From Cyclina sinensis (lineage: Eukaryota; Mollusca; Bivalvia; Venerida; Veneridae): a stretch of DNA of 64,000 bases. The position numbers and the translations under genes were made by a program. The notes beneath the pieces were generated by a model. It was not told the DNA's origin and made no database searches. It saw only the letters and a program-made list of their open reading frames with translations. The stretch's first letter is position 1; each line of letters starts with the position of its first letter. This document shows positions 28,001 through 43,000 of this stretch, in pieces. Location of the stretch: positions 21,346,011 to 21,410,010 of the forward strand of contig JAAONU010000014.1 in the NCBI GenBank assembly GCA_012932295.1, read 5' to 3'.

Positions 28001-31000
28001 ACTTATGACTTTACTACAAGCACAATATCAAACACCAAATACAATAGAATATGGATGACACTTTAATTTCAATTTTTTATTACAGTGGAAATGTTCAAAA
28101 TTGAAATCATTAAATACAGCTTACTTCAGGCTCATTTTAAAGTTTTAAAAGAAATGATAAGCAGAAGGTTGAGTTGTTTTTCCTACGTATTTTCAAACTT
28201 GAAAAGCAACTGATGAAGTTGCTATAGAATGGAAGTACAGTAAACTTCAAAAGCCTTTTTTGGTAATCTTTGCTAGGATGCAAACATGCAATATAAGGAA
28301 AAATTTGCTTCTATGAAAAAAAGCTATGCAGAAAATCATGTTTTTGCTGCAAATCTTTTTAATGGAGGAAGGGACAGTAGTACCTTAGTATCAGTAATGA
28401 ATATAGATGGTTAACTCACGTTTGTTTCATGAGAGCAAGGTGCTTGTTTTTACTGAGGAGAGAACCTTTCTTCCAAACCATCTTGCCATCTGAAAACTGG
28501 AACAATCTCACCTGAAATAAATACACTGTGTTTTAACAAAATCACTGTTGAGGAAATTTATTTTGCAATAGAAGACTGTTATATTCTTTGTAAAACTTAA
28601 AAAAACACAAACATACATACACACTGAAAATCTGCCATAAAACAAATCGTTTTCATTATATCTCAGTTAACAATAATCTCTGTCACTTTTTTACTGATCA
28701 GTGAAATCAGAACAAATGTTCTAAGACTAATTATCAAAATCCATAATCCTGAAGGAGTTTAAATCTAGTTTTTTCAAGATACTAAACAAAACTAACCTGA
28801 GCTCTGTTGAACAACCCTGATGGTAGATATGTGAATCTATACACCATTTTTGTCTCTCGTATTCCCTCTTTATCCCTCATACTGGGCCATTTCAACTGTA
28901 TTAACAAAGCAAAATCTATCATTCATTAGAAAATCATATCCAATCATTTCGTTGTCTATTTCTCCTCAAAGTCATACCACTATGATGTGACTTGAACCTG
29001 AGAATTATCACAATCAATTTTTCTTTCATTTCAAATACGTGTAATTAAGGCCCAGTTAGTTACCCAATCAACTGATATATAATATTTGTAAAACCTAGAC
29101 CAATGACTATTAAAAAACACTGTTTGATAAACTGACCATGACAAAACAAAATCAAATCATATGATGAACATTGTTATGATGTTATTTCAAGGCAACACTT
29201 TCTTTACCTTTCTCAACAATGTAAAAAGTTTCAAGAACTCCACAAAAGATATCTGACTTACATCATCTGGTTGTTCCCCTGACAACAGACAGGGAACAAT
29301 ATTGACAGGTTCCTTCGGTAGGGGAAAGGTAAGGTCAAAGTCTTCAGTCAGCCGTAACAACCATTGATGTAGGTCTTCCTCGTACTCCTTCCATACGACA
29401 GGAATATCACTGTGCAAAAAACGTCCATGATTTTTCTATGAAAAATAGAAAAAAAAAACTGTCCAATTAAATGAAACAACATGGTAAAATTAAGGTCCCA
29501 GGATCAGCCAGAAATAAAAGTAATGAGGTTTATCTATTGAAATTTTTATAGTTTAAGTCCATCCTATGAGAAACATCCAACAGAGTGACACAAACAAATG
29601 CATTAAAGCAGACAAGCTAATAGGAAATTTCTTAAATCTTTGGAAAATGAGAAAGTTTAAACATGAACACTACCATTCATTAAAACTGTCTTAACTACTG
29701 GTTCATTCTTAAATTATAAATGATTAATGCCCACCTGAATAGGCGAGTCCTGCGCAGACACAACACAAGCCATCACATTAACTATCCACTGTGGATTAAT
29801 GACAACATAATCCCGCAGGAAGTCATTGTCAAAGTACTGGACAGTCCCAAGGTCATGCAGTAGCTGGATTGCCAAACGTACATCTTTCTCGTCATAGATA
29901 CCTTGCTCCATTGCATAACTACGTGCAACATCCCACTTAATATAGCTTTTCTTTGTTAGTCTCTCACTGTTAAATAAAATGAAAAAATATTATAAAATTT
30001 TAATACCTCTTTTAATTTCTTTCTATGTCTGTATATGGTGAGGGTACAGTACAATTTATTGCAGTTTTTTTTTGTTTTTTTTAAGCAACATATCTCAAAA
30101 GTCCTTGACCTATCTAACCTAAAGAGAAAGAAGTGTTTTGACATGCTAAAAAGGTTATTTTCTGAAGAAATTTACATGCATGGATAAGAGAAAAGTTAAA
30201 GTACAAAGAAATATTTCGAGACAACTTCTTACTGTCAAATAAACAAAGCAAGTCTTCCAATATATACGGCAGTTATCCAGGTCATCAACATAATAATCAA
30301 GTTGTCAATTATTATTTTTCTATTTGTACTGTTTGTACTCTATGAAAGTTTGTTAGACATGGGGTCACAAGTAAAGCTTTATTTTACTGTGTTTGAAAAT
30401 CATTTCCTCTTTAAAGAATCAAAGCATTGTCCCTCCCTTCAAGGATGAAGTCATTTTAAAAAGCATTCTGGAAATATACACTATACTTACGCGATAATTC
30501 TTCTCTCAAAATTGAGCCACACCTGTGGGATCTTCTCACCCATATAGCCCTGCTGTAATGTCACATCCAGCAAACTCTCCTGCAACTCTGCAATACCCTG
30601 AAATGAAACAAGCCATTACGTAAAAAGAAATGCACAATTACATCTCAAGAATTAACTATCAATTACCAGGAGATATCTCAAATTACCATGTTTTGGTAGT
30701 TAAAGGCTATACAACACAAAACATTAAAAATTGGTTTCATCACTGCAATTGGTTGAAAAGAAATTATACACTTGCTAGGCTTGCCAGAATGAAAGCTGAC
30801 TTCTTACACTAGAGCAACAAGACTCTGTCACAGACAGGATATCCCCCGCCGATCGGTGCTTGTTTGAAGAAAGGATAAAGTCAGAATTTGTGTATAAATG
30901 AAATGTGGGAGAAATCAGTAATAGGTTTTTCAAAGAATAACTTTGTGGTTATTATCTTGATCAAAGAGCAATAACTCCTTCAAAAATTGTGCAATCACAA

Positions 31001-34000
31001 AAGGTGATGAAACCTGCTGCAGTTCATGTTGATAAACATTCTGTGAAAGTTTGGTGGAAATCGCATACAAAATATAGGTGGAGTTGTGCACAGAAACATT
31101 TATATAATAATTATAAAAATCATCTAAGAGCAATAACTCTTTAAGAAATAATGCCATCACAAAATAATGACTAATATGCACTGCAGCAAATGATGTAATC
31201 AGTATGTGAAAAAAGTGGTGAAAATTGCATGCAACATGTAGGAGGAGTTGCGAACAGAAGCATCTATAGGTAAAACGAGCTTTCTTTATGCACTGAATTT
31301 ATACAATTCTCAGGAAATCATGAAACAACTTTTACAAACAGCTCTTTTTGTATTTAAATCTTTGACTTTTGTCAAGACTGTTATTTTTTGAAACAGCAAT
31401 GGCAAATAGAACTCAACATCCATGTTTCATCAAACATCCCCATTTTGATAATAACCCTCTCGATGATGAATAACACACTCTTGTTCCTTACTTTTCAAAT
31501 TTTGGTCAAACTACTAATCAGGAGTAATAATGCCATTATTGATCATTCATTTTAAAATACAAACTAAATTTTCATCTTCAGCTCCAAGAAAAAGTGTCAT
31601 TCTTTATATACAGTGAATAACTATTCAAGGGCCATAACTCTGTGTTAAATATTCCGAACCCAGACATTCCAATGATATGCACATCTCCTTTTGATAGAGA
31701 TGGTTCCCATAAAGTTTCGTTGAAATCCAGTAAAAAATTCCCGAGAAACAGCGTGGAAATAGCGCAGAAACGAATGCGTAACTTACCAAGGGCCATGACT
31801 CTGTGTTGAAGGGTCCAACCGGAACATGCAGAGTATATTTGCATCTCCTTTTAGTAATCAAAGTACCCACAAAGTTTCACTGAAATCCAGTCAGAAGTTG
31901 CCAAGAAATAGCAAGGAAACCAAATTCGGATGGACGGACGGACAATGCCAAAGCAATATCCCTCTCCTGATTCCATTGGTGGGGGATAATTAAGCCATGT
32001 TATGAGAGTAAAAGATGTTGTGTAAGATTTATCAATGAATCTGAACTATACAAAAAAAAAAAAGCCTTAGTTTGGCAATTTGCTTTGACTTGGGTGTGCA
32101 AATATCATCTAAAGTTATTCAAGGCATAAAGTAACTTACCGTGCCTTCTATGGCACTCACTCTGTGAAAACTTGCTATTTGATGGTATCTCTCCAATAAT
32201 TCCTTCTCTGGAATTTCTGCCTTTGGAATCTTAAAAACAAAAGCATACAGAGAAATAAGGCATTTTATTCTTTGTTTTAAAGGTAAAAACAATATAAAAA
32301 CCAGACCTGTCCATGGACAGCATGCTCCACTTTTCTCAGTGCTGGATAATACAATTATAACCTAAGCCAAACATGAGGTCCAAGTGAAAAAAATTTGAGT
32401 GGGGGAGGGCAAGTACCTAGTGATTTAAGAAGAAAAATTTTCTTTTTATTAGGGCTGGTGGGGGGCACAGGGGTTAAGGGGAGGTGCAGGGTTGGGTAAT
32501 CGGGGGAGGGCGGGGGCTGGAGTCAGGTACCTGCATATTTAAAAAAAAATAGTATGTATGAAAATAAATTCAGGGGGTGGAGGGGTCCATACAGCAGGGC
32601 GGGGAAGTACCTACCCATCACATGTAAGTGAATAGTTTAAAATAGTTTAGTTCTAGTCTAAGAAGTTTTTTTCCTATAATATAAGTCTTAGCAGAATCAA
32701 GTGACCCCTGGGGTGGGGCTAATTTTGACCCCAGGGACACAATCTTTGTAGGGGTCTTGCTGGTGATCTAAGTTTGAGGAGAATATCTTTGACACTTTTT
32801 GAGAAATGGACATTGACAAAAAAGGTTAACCAAGAACTTCTAACTCAAAAAAGGGGCATAACTTTGCAAAATAAATTTGAGGGATATCTACCCTTTAGAA
32901 ATGGTGTCGCATTTTGATAGTGAATAAGTATTCTAAATTTGAAGTCAATAGCTTTAATAGTTTCTGACAAAATGGACTTTAATGAAAAAGGTTAACGAAC
33001 ACTGACAAGAGGGTCATGACAATAGCTCCACTTTTTTTCTTCGAAAAGTGGAGCTAATGAAGATCATTAGCAATGAACATTGTCTAAAAAAACAAACAAC
33101 AGCTAAAACTGACGGCGATTTGTATTAATGTTACAGTGCTTTTTCACCACAACTCTTTAATCAATTCTAATCTGACTTCAAGTCATCCATCTTGAATCCA
33201 ACCAAGAACAAAATCACCTTATGCAAAGCAACTCAAATTTAATTTGTAGAATTTGATATGTGTTTTCCTATTGTGCTGCTCATTATCAAATACAGAAAAA
33301 CCTACCAAATCACACTGAGTGCCAACCACAATGATTGGAGTGTTTGGGGCATGACAGCAAATTGAGCTGAGCCAAAAATCTAACCCAGCATGTTCATACC
33401 CCTGTCTCATACTCCATAACAGTAGATATACCGCCCTCTTGGACAAGAAAAACTAAAACATAAATAAAACAACATTTCAGATCTTTACAACAGTACATTA
33501 AAACCAAAATGCTTCATAGAAAACAAAATTATTAAAAGGAATCCCTTTCTGTAAGCAAATATTCCTATGTAAACAATACTGCCATACATCAACTGACAGT
33601 AGACTACATTTTATAAACAAAGCTTTATTTTCATCCCCTGGGTTATAAAAAGGCTATATATATATGGAACGACTTCTCTCTACATAAAAGTTTAGATGTA
33701 GAAAAAAACTTGTATGAAATCTAATAAGAGTACAGTAAGGAATTTGAATTTTAGATAAAAACCTTCTCATAACAGACAGAAGACTTTCAAAATTAGGTTC
33801 TAACTTGATGGTGCCAAAAAGCAACAATATAGGTCATTAACTCTCATTATGAACATAATCCTGTTACTGGTCACAGTGCAAGGTAGCTATTTTAGTAATA
33901 GTAATAAAAGTCATGTACTCTACCAGTTTACATTTTTTTCAACTTTTAATTTCATATTTTCCACCATACCTGATGAGTATTGTAGTACACAGCTTGCCCA

Positions 34001-37000
34001 GCAAAGTCCCAGGTACTGTACGTGATTTCCTGTCCATCCTTACTTGTTATTGTCCAGGGTATTATATCAATGCCGTCTGTTGGGATTTCCTTCTCAGTAC
34101 CCTGTGTCTTCTTCTTGTCACTCATCAATGCTCTTAACAAACTACAACAAACCAAATAAATAAATTTCTAAAGTTTGTTTGGGAAGACAAAATAGATAGG
34201 TTTTAGCCAGTTTTATTCAACTTTTTAAAACCAGTTCAAGCCGCTCCCTGGCAAGAATTGATATTTATGGATAGTTTAATGTACCTTGTTTTTCCTGCTC
34301 CTCCAAGACCAACAACCATGAGTTTAGTACGTCTGCACTCTGTGAAGCCTCCTGCCAATCTTTTCAAATATGCCTTCACAGACTCAAAGCCACGCCCTAC
34401 AACTTCTGTGGGTGGGGTACGCAACATTGGACAGCTTGTGATATGTATTTCTACAAAAGATGGAAACGTATAATGAAATATCACTAATATAAATACAATA
34501 AAATGAAAGGCCTTAATCAAATTTGTGACAATTCATCAAAACAAACTAGAGCTATCACTAAATGTGATAAATACCCCCACAAGACCTCTTCGGAACTGAG
34601 AAAGTTATTAGTAACAGAATACTTTGTAAAAAAAATTGAAAAAGAGTTATGCTTGTGGGCAATTTAAGATAGTTGTGGTTTTTGTATATTGCATTTCCTG
34701 TCATTCTGCTTGACAATTGTATGAAGTTGCACTGAATTCCAACCAGTAGTTTTCAAATTATGTTCTGGACAAGGAAAACCAACAAAGGGCAATAACTGTG
34801 CAAATACTGTGAAATCATTTAAATTCGCTGGGATGAAATTTCGCACAAACGGCAAAAACAGTACGTTCGCGCGGTCCTAAATTCGCGCATTTTCAATTTC
34901 AGATTCAATTTTTTTTATCAGCATAAAAAGCAGACCACAGCTGCATGACGCTGGATGTATACGTGTCAATTACCACGGTCCGCTTTCGAATATACAAACT
35001 GACAGGTCCAACTGTTAATTGATGTTAATTGACACAGGTTAAGTGTGCACAGATTAAAAGATCGATACCGACAGGTCTTTAGTAACCGGTCCCTAATCAA
35101 TTACGCTAAAAAAAACATTGCCGCTTGCGAAAATTACCTTTACTCGTTTGTGTCCCATTAATGTATTGTTACTTCTATTTGCTTTCATTCTTACATTCTC
35201 AAAGAATAAATTAGTAAATGCTTCAGACAAGCGTTCAACAATTTAAGGAAATACAAATGAAACATACTTAAAAAGAAAACATAATAAGTTTCATTTTAAT
35301 TTTGCTAGATATTTAGAATTTGCTAAAACATCCGATTATTCAAGTTATATTGGCTAAAAACAACAACTAATGGTCAAAAGTGAGTGGAAAATATATGCAG
35401 GTATTTCGGACAGGATCAAGATTTGGATAACGTAAGTGTTTTATTAGTTTAATAAAAGCGCGGTCTTAAATTCGCTCATTGTTCCTGGCACGAATTACGC
35501 AAAAATTCGTCCTACGCGAACAAAAATGATTTCACAGTACTGAAGTTGGAGTTATAGCTCTTATACAATGCACTTCCTGTCATTGTGCTTGACCACTGTA
35601 TCAAACTGCACTGAATTCCAACCAATAGTTTTCAAGTTATTCTCCAGACAAGGAAAACCAACAAAGGGCAATAACTCTGCAAATAATGAAGACAGAGTTA
35701 CAGCTCTTGTACACTGCTCATCCACTCATTGTGCTTTACCATTGTATGAAGTTGCATTGAATTCCAACCAGTAGTTTTCAAGTTATATTCTGGACAAGGA
35801 AATCCAACAAAGGGCAATAACTCTGCAAATAATGAAGAAGGGGTTATAGCTCTTGTACAAAGCACTTCCTCTCATTGTCCTTGATCACTGTATGAAGTTG
35901 CATTGAATTCCAACCAGTAGTTTTCAAGTTATGCTCTGGACAAGGAAAACTAACGAAGGGCAGTAACTCTGCAGACAAGGTACAGCCCGACCCACCGACC
36001 AACCACCGGGTGACTCCTATATACCCCCAAACTTTGTTTTGAACTTTTAAGAAAGCAGTTCCCCCCATTGAAAACACCATAAAGTAAATTCATCAACATT
36101 AATACAATGAAACAAGCAGATACTACAATCAATAAACTATACACACTCTTAAAAGTACTGCCATTTCTGTTTTAGTAAAAAATGCTCTAGTGGAGTAATT
36201 TTTTGGTTTTATCTTAGAGCTACTGTGAATCATTGTAGACAGGTTGCAGAGAATCTATTTATCTGTACATTTCACAAAATGCAGACAACCTTTAAATGAG
36301 GAGTCAAAACATATCAGATTTCTTTCTCAATCTGTCTTACTTGAAATATTTGGTAAATGTCCAAGGGACCCAGGCAGGGACTCTAGAAGTGGGTTGTTAC
36401 TGAGATTTAAAACCTTCAAGTTCTGTAGATTGTTAATGGCCTGCGGAACCATTGTTATAGCATTGTATTCCAGGTGAAGTTCTTCAAGACTCTTCATTTT
36501 GAAAATCACAGGAGGTATGCCACCTGTTAGCTCATCATCTACAAGAATAAAAGAAGAATCAAATTAAGAGTGCAAGACAGGTAAAAAAAAATAAAAAACA
36601 CATTAAAACCATACAAGAAAAGCCATGATGGCAGATAGCCCTATCTGTAATTTTATAAGGTTATATTCAAAACATTCACCACCTTTATCATAGAAGAGTT
36701 AGTGCCTGACTTCTAGTGTTTGAACTGATTTAAAACCTTTTTAGAAGTATTTCTGTAATACATGTAAACTTAAGCAGTTGACATCATCCAGTATTTCATG
36801 AGAATACTTGTCACAGAATTCTATCTCACTTAAGTCAACGTTGCCAACTTAATCAATTAGTCAGATCAGTAAAAATTCTCAAACCAGTTCCCCTTAATCA
36901 GAGATCTGCATTTCCCAACAGACCCATCAATCACTTTTATCACATACTGAAAACTTAGGTACTGAAAAGCAAATAGTGATCATGGATAGACCAAACAGTG

Positions 37001-40000
37001 CAAATGATGGACTGATCAGTGCAGATCATGGACAGAAAGAAACAGATGAGGGGTTGATCATGGTCTAGGTTGACTGCAAGGGTAAGAACAACTGCTTACA
37101 ACAATGTGAAGGTTAACTATAGGCAAAAGTTGACAGCTGGAGTTTTTTCTTCCAAGGTATAAAGTGTGATATAATTTTGGATACTTACTGATATCAGATA
37201 GACCCAGTCTAGGAATTTTAAAGAACATGTCCATATTGAGTACTGAAATTTCTTCCTCATCCAGACTTCCATTGTGATTGGTGTCATATTCACTGAAAAG
37301 TTTCTCTACTGTCTGAAAATAGGAACAGAAAATGACTAGAGTTAAATTTTCTTAACAGCTTAAAAAAATGTGCAAAATATTATGAAGAACTAGAGATTGT
37401 TTCTGAGAAAAATGTATGTCTCCCCCCACATGCACTACAACACCACTAAAAATAATCCAACAGGAACACGCTGATAATTTGCATAACTACACTTGGTCAT
37501 GATTATTGCTGTAATGTTTTCTCAAAATCTAATGAAAGGTTAGGGAGATATGCCCAACAGTATTCAAATTTGGACAAATCAAGGGCTGCAACTCTGCAAC
37601 AAATCATTCAATCAGTATAAGCCAATGACATGTGTAACTACACTTGCTACTGATCATTGCTGTTAAGTTTCTTCAATTCTACCAGCAGTTTTTTTTTCAA
37701 AAAAAAGTCGAGCTAAAAATGAGAATTTTTTTTTTTTTTTTTTTTTTTTTTTGGGGGGGGGGGGGGGGGGGGAGTGACCCCCAGGGGAGAGGGGGGGGGG
37801 GAGTGACCCCAAGGGGAGGGGGGATGACCCCACTGTGGTCACAGTGCATACTACCAAATATCTAAGCTCCAGGCCTTGCAGTTTGTGACAAGAAGTTTTT
37901 TTTGCTATATAACTTTATGTAAAACATGTGACCCCTTGGGCGGGGCCAGTTTTGACCCAGAGGCCATGATTTGAACAATCTTGGTAAAGGTCTACTAGAC
38001 AATGCTCAACACCAAATATCTACGCTCCATGCCTTGTAGTTTCTTACAAGAAGATTTTTAAAGTTTTCCCTATATAACTCTATGTAAATCAAGTAGATCT
38101 TTAGATATATGCTCATTTGTGTTCAAATTTGGACAAATCAAGGCCCATAACTTCGCTGAAAATCACAGATGAAATGCTCAACTAGGCTTGGTAACAATAA
38201 ATCATAGCAAGTTCCATTGAAATCCAACCAGCAGTTATGGAGAAGAAGCGCAGACAAACTTTGTGACAGACAGACATACAGACAGACAGTACAAAAACAA
38301 TATGTCTCACAACCCACTTCATTGGGGGAATACATAATAAGAAGTACAAATATTAGCCTGTTACACGAACAAATGTATTATCTTTACTACCTGACATATT
38401 TGCAAAGGTAATGGCGTCATATTTCTGAAAAGTTTTTCATGCACTAAAAACTGCAACATAATTAATCATAGTTTGTGTCGCATTTATGGAAAATAGTCAC
38501 ATTTACTGAGAAGAATCGATTTGTAAATGATCCAAATATATTACAAGAAAATGTATAACTTGAAATTTGTAATCTTACATCATATCCAAGATCATATTTG
38601 ACAACTGGATTCTGTATGTACAACTGTGTATGATCAGGTCGAATCTGGGTTCGTTTTCCTTCCAACTTCAGCAGTGGACAGCCTGAAATGTAACAAATGG
38701 TTAATGTAGCCAACTCAATTTCGATTAAGCCAAAAAGTTGTCCTGAACATCCAAACTCAGACCTTTATATCAATTTTTTTCCAGTAATAGACAAAATGAC
38801 TTTAATTCATCCAACAAGAATTCATAATTATTTTAAATAATTAAGTGATAGTTTTGATAAAAATCTTTGGATGGTAACAAAAAACATTACCTCCCACTCG
38901 AAGATGTGTCAATTTCTTGAGGTTCTGTAGGCTCTCTGGTAGGTCAGTGATGGGGTTACGACAAAGGTCAAGGTCTTTCAATTCTTTCAGTTTTCCTATT
39001 TCCTTTGGAATCTCCTTTGTCAATAAACCACACAAGCCAAGTTCCTCCAGCTAAAAATCAATGCAAATGCGTTGAACAAAGACATCCTTCAGGTTAAAGC
39101 AATATAGAAAGGAAAACTTGAAATTTGAAAGTTTGTATGATCCTCAGCATTTAATGAAGTCAAAAAAAATCTGTCAACTATTCAACTCTGTCTGAAACTA
39201 TACCAGTTCAAAATTCTGTATCAGTTCTTGATTCTTGTGACATCATATCTATGAATAGGACAAAAAATTACACAAAAGCATACAAAAACCTTATTATACA
39301 TTTGCATTCCTTGAATGAGAAAACAGGCACAATCATCCAACAATATGACAGAAACTGACACCTCAACAAAAACATCATCAATATATAAAATGTCATAATT
39401 GAAAAAACTGTTCAGAACTTGTTTAATTACCTTACTTAATTATTTATGTTCATTTAGCGAGTACTGGTCACTAGTCCTATACTAACCTGACTGTCCTCTG
39501 GCCACTGGGTAGGCAGGGTTCTCACTGGAAGGTTTATACACTGAAGAGACTCTAGTTTTTTTCCCATGAATATGTCTTCTGGTAAACTCTCCAATGCCAG
39601 ATCTCGAATGTCAATACACTAGAAGAAATACATATGCCTGTTAATTTGATACACTCAATACCAAAAATTTTAATAAAAGGAGCATTATAATGTCTTCAAA
39701 AAAACATGACCTTTTATGAAGTCAAAATGTTGATGCATGATACTGAAATGCATTATTCTTGGACTAAACTTACACATCCTCACAGCCAGTGAAATTTCAA
39801 ACCTTACTTGTTTTAGACTATTGTTCAAAATTTGTGAACTGCAGCAAACTTTTTTTGTGTTTGAAGATTACTTCCAGGAACAATTTCTCTTGACAAAACT
39901 TTGTTTGTAACTGATATATACAGTTTTAGGCAAATTGCTAAAAACCAATTTAATACAACTTACATGTCAATTTAATTTTAGCAAAATCTAATCTTAAGTG

Positions 40001-43000
40001 TTTGGTGCAATAAAACTTATTGTCATTGAGTATGGGCAATCCTGTAATAAAATTTTAATAGAATTAAAATTCATGAATTCAAGAGAGAGAAAAATAAGAT
40101 TATCATTTAATAAGGGCAACAGGTTCTGGCCATCCTGTAAGAAAACTTTGATAAAATTAAAATTACTGAATACAAGACAGACATAATCTATAGCAAGATA
40201 GCAAGCTCTAATATATAATGAAAATGTAAACACCTGATATAATCTATTAAATGCTTTGTGGCTAAGAAGTCTGGTTAATACATGTTCTTTATATTTTTTT
40301 CAAGTCTGTTTAGCATGCATAAAATTACACTGAATAAAAATCTGAATAAAAAGCTATCACTAAATATGATTTTTACCCCCAGATACTGCCAGTAATCTGA
40401 ACAATAATCTGAGGCAGAAGCATTTGCTCTAATTATATGTTAAAAATATCAAAGGGCCATAACTCTAAAAAATCATGGCAGTGAAACATGGCAACAACAT
40501 GCACAACTATGCTTGGCACATATGGTTGTGGCAAAGAATTATTCAAATCTGAATAACAGTTGACGAGAAATACACCAAACAAACTGATGTGTAAGAAAAA
40601 GAATAAAAGGGCCATATCTCAGTGAAAAATCATAGGAGTGGAATGTGTTAATGACATGCACACAATTAAGCTTGGTACACATGATTCTTGTATTATTAAA
40701 ATCTAAGTAATAGTTGCTGAGAAATAGTTCAGACATAGTTTTGTCTATGAAGGGCCGGACAGGCTTCCTACAAATGGGTACACTATTGTTCTCCCCATTG
40801 TAGCTGCATAAAAACCTACAGAATGAATAGCATCAACGAAGACACTGTTACCCAGGGTTTACCCTGGTTGAAAATTTCTTTTAGCCAAATTTGTTTCTGA
40901 TATCATGCAAAATTTTATCAAAGTAGCATAACAAAGGCAAGAAACCCTGCAGCCAAATTATAATTAATATGATTTTAGCAAATGGGTAAAATTGCTAATG
41001 GCAGAGTGAGCCCTGGTTACCTAATGTTCCCATAGCCAGCTAAGTACATGTATCCATTCATAGGCTAGAACTGAGCCACCAATATGAATCTCCCCCCACC
41101 CCATCCCCAGTGATATTCCACCTGGGAGTATAATGAGTGCAAATTAAAAATTAAAAGATGAAAAAAAGTAGGCTCTTTCTTTTTAATTGTAACAGATAAA
41201 GATTAAGACAGAGTCTGAACAGAAATGAGCTGATGTCAAATATAAAAAATGTTTTTCTGTGATATTTCTAAAGCTAATTAGACCTGATAAAATAAAGTCT
41301 AGACAAAAATGTATTCTTGGTAGTTGTAAATTCTTAAGCTCTTCGAGCAAAATACTGAAAAGAAATAAAAATTTGAAATCAAACCTGTTTAATCTATAAC
41401 AAAGGAATATCTTTATAAACTCTGAAAACAAATTTGATTTTTTTATCTACTGTTCAGACATCTTCCTATTAAAATGCATTTAAATATTAGCTTTGTCTCT
41501 GTACTAATAAAATATAACATCCAATACTGGAAATCTTATTTGTATTAGTAAAAAAAATTACAGACAAGTCACTCTCTAATTGTTATAATTATCAAGGACC
41601 CTCTAAATTATATAAGATATTCATGACCTTATAAGAGATGATATTTACTCTGTATCTCTAAACAAATACTTAGCTTGTTATTCTCATATATTCAGTTATC
41701 ATACATACCCTAAGTTTCTCTGCTTTCCCAATACCTTCTGGAAGTTTACGTAACTTAGTCATGACTTTCTCATGTACTCCAAGCTGGAAATGTACCAAGT
41801 TTGAAAACCGCTTGAAAAAATCCTCTGGCAATCCTTCCAAATCTTCATGGCCCCCAGTAGAATATTGTCACATGATCAAAATATGGCTCAAAGAACTCAT
41901 ACTTAAAGTCTACACCTTCTTTGAAGAAAGTGCTGTCAACAATTCCATAGTTCATGAGATGGGCTTTGCAAATGGCGAAATCCCCTTTTTGAATAAGAGC
42001 ATGGGGATCCAAATGAGGTTCCTTGTGTCAAATGTTTGAGATACTTATCTTCATGTCGTATAGCTCTTTTTATATCTCTGACCTCACTTCATCTGTGTGT
42101 ACTGAATTCCACCCCAGGATGCCGCATAAATCCCACAAAGTGAGGTATACATCTGCAGCATGCTGTACAATAGTTGCTTCAATCTGCCCTCGGGTGAGTT
42201 TTCCAGAATCATCTGGTATCATCTTCTTGTATGATGGCAGGTATAACTGTGGGGTATTGAAAAGATTAACTTCATAAGACCTAAGTTCAAGCCAATGACC
42301 TAATTTCATGCATACAATCTACATATAACAAGTCTCAAACTGAAGGGAGCTGAAAAAATTTAGCAAAAGGTATTGTAAATTCATAATCCTGCATATTTTT
42401 CTATAGTTTGGATTTTTTTCTCCATTTCAAGATTACCATGACCTTCACCTTTGACCTACTTACTTAAAAGCTCATTATAACATTATTACCTTTTACCACA
42501 TACTTGAAGTTCAATACAAGTGAATGTAACTTCTACTAATTTAAAAGACGTCATATAATACAAACAGACTGATATTTTTATTTACTCTTACCCTTGTTGA
42601 TATGAGGGCAACATAGGTCCAAACATTAAGACCTTCTCCAAACAGTACATCTACAGGAAGGGGTTTATCTGGCGGAATGCCAGGAATGTCTGCATAATGC
42701 AGAGCCAACTTAAGTGGCATCTCAAACAGTGTCTTCTCTGAGGTAACTGATAAAATTAACTCATCTGAAAGTAAACATCATTTTTTATTACACAAGACTC
42801 ATTGATAATACACGTATTCGAAAAAAAAAAATTAAATGGTTTAGTATGAACAGAATGACCTAGCAGTCATGTGATTTAAACTAAGGTCATGTAATGCTGA
42901 CAGAGGCATGACTTTTTAGCAAATAGTGATATAAGGGAGATAATCTTGTGATAACACGATTAAGAATGTTAGAGTGCAACAATAAAGTTTAAACAGAAAT

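Noticed and set aside
29208..29261. Extension of exon 41 to the donor at 29208
   Set aside because: The frame is open, but GTAAGT at 29261 is the better donor and alone joins exon 42 in phase.
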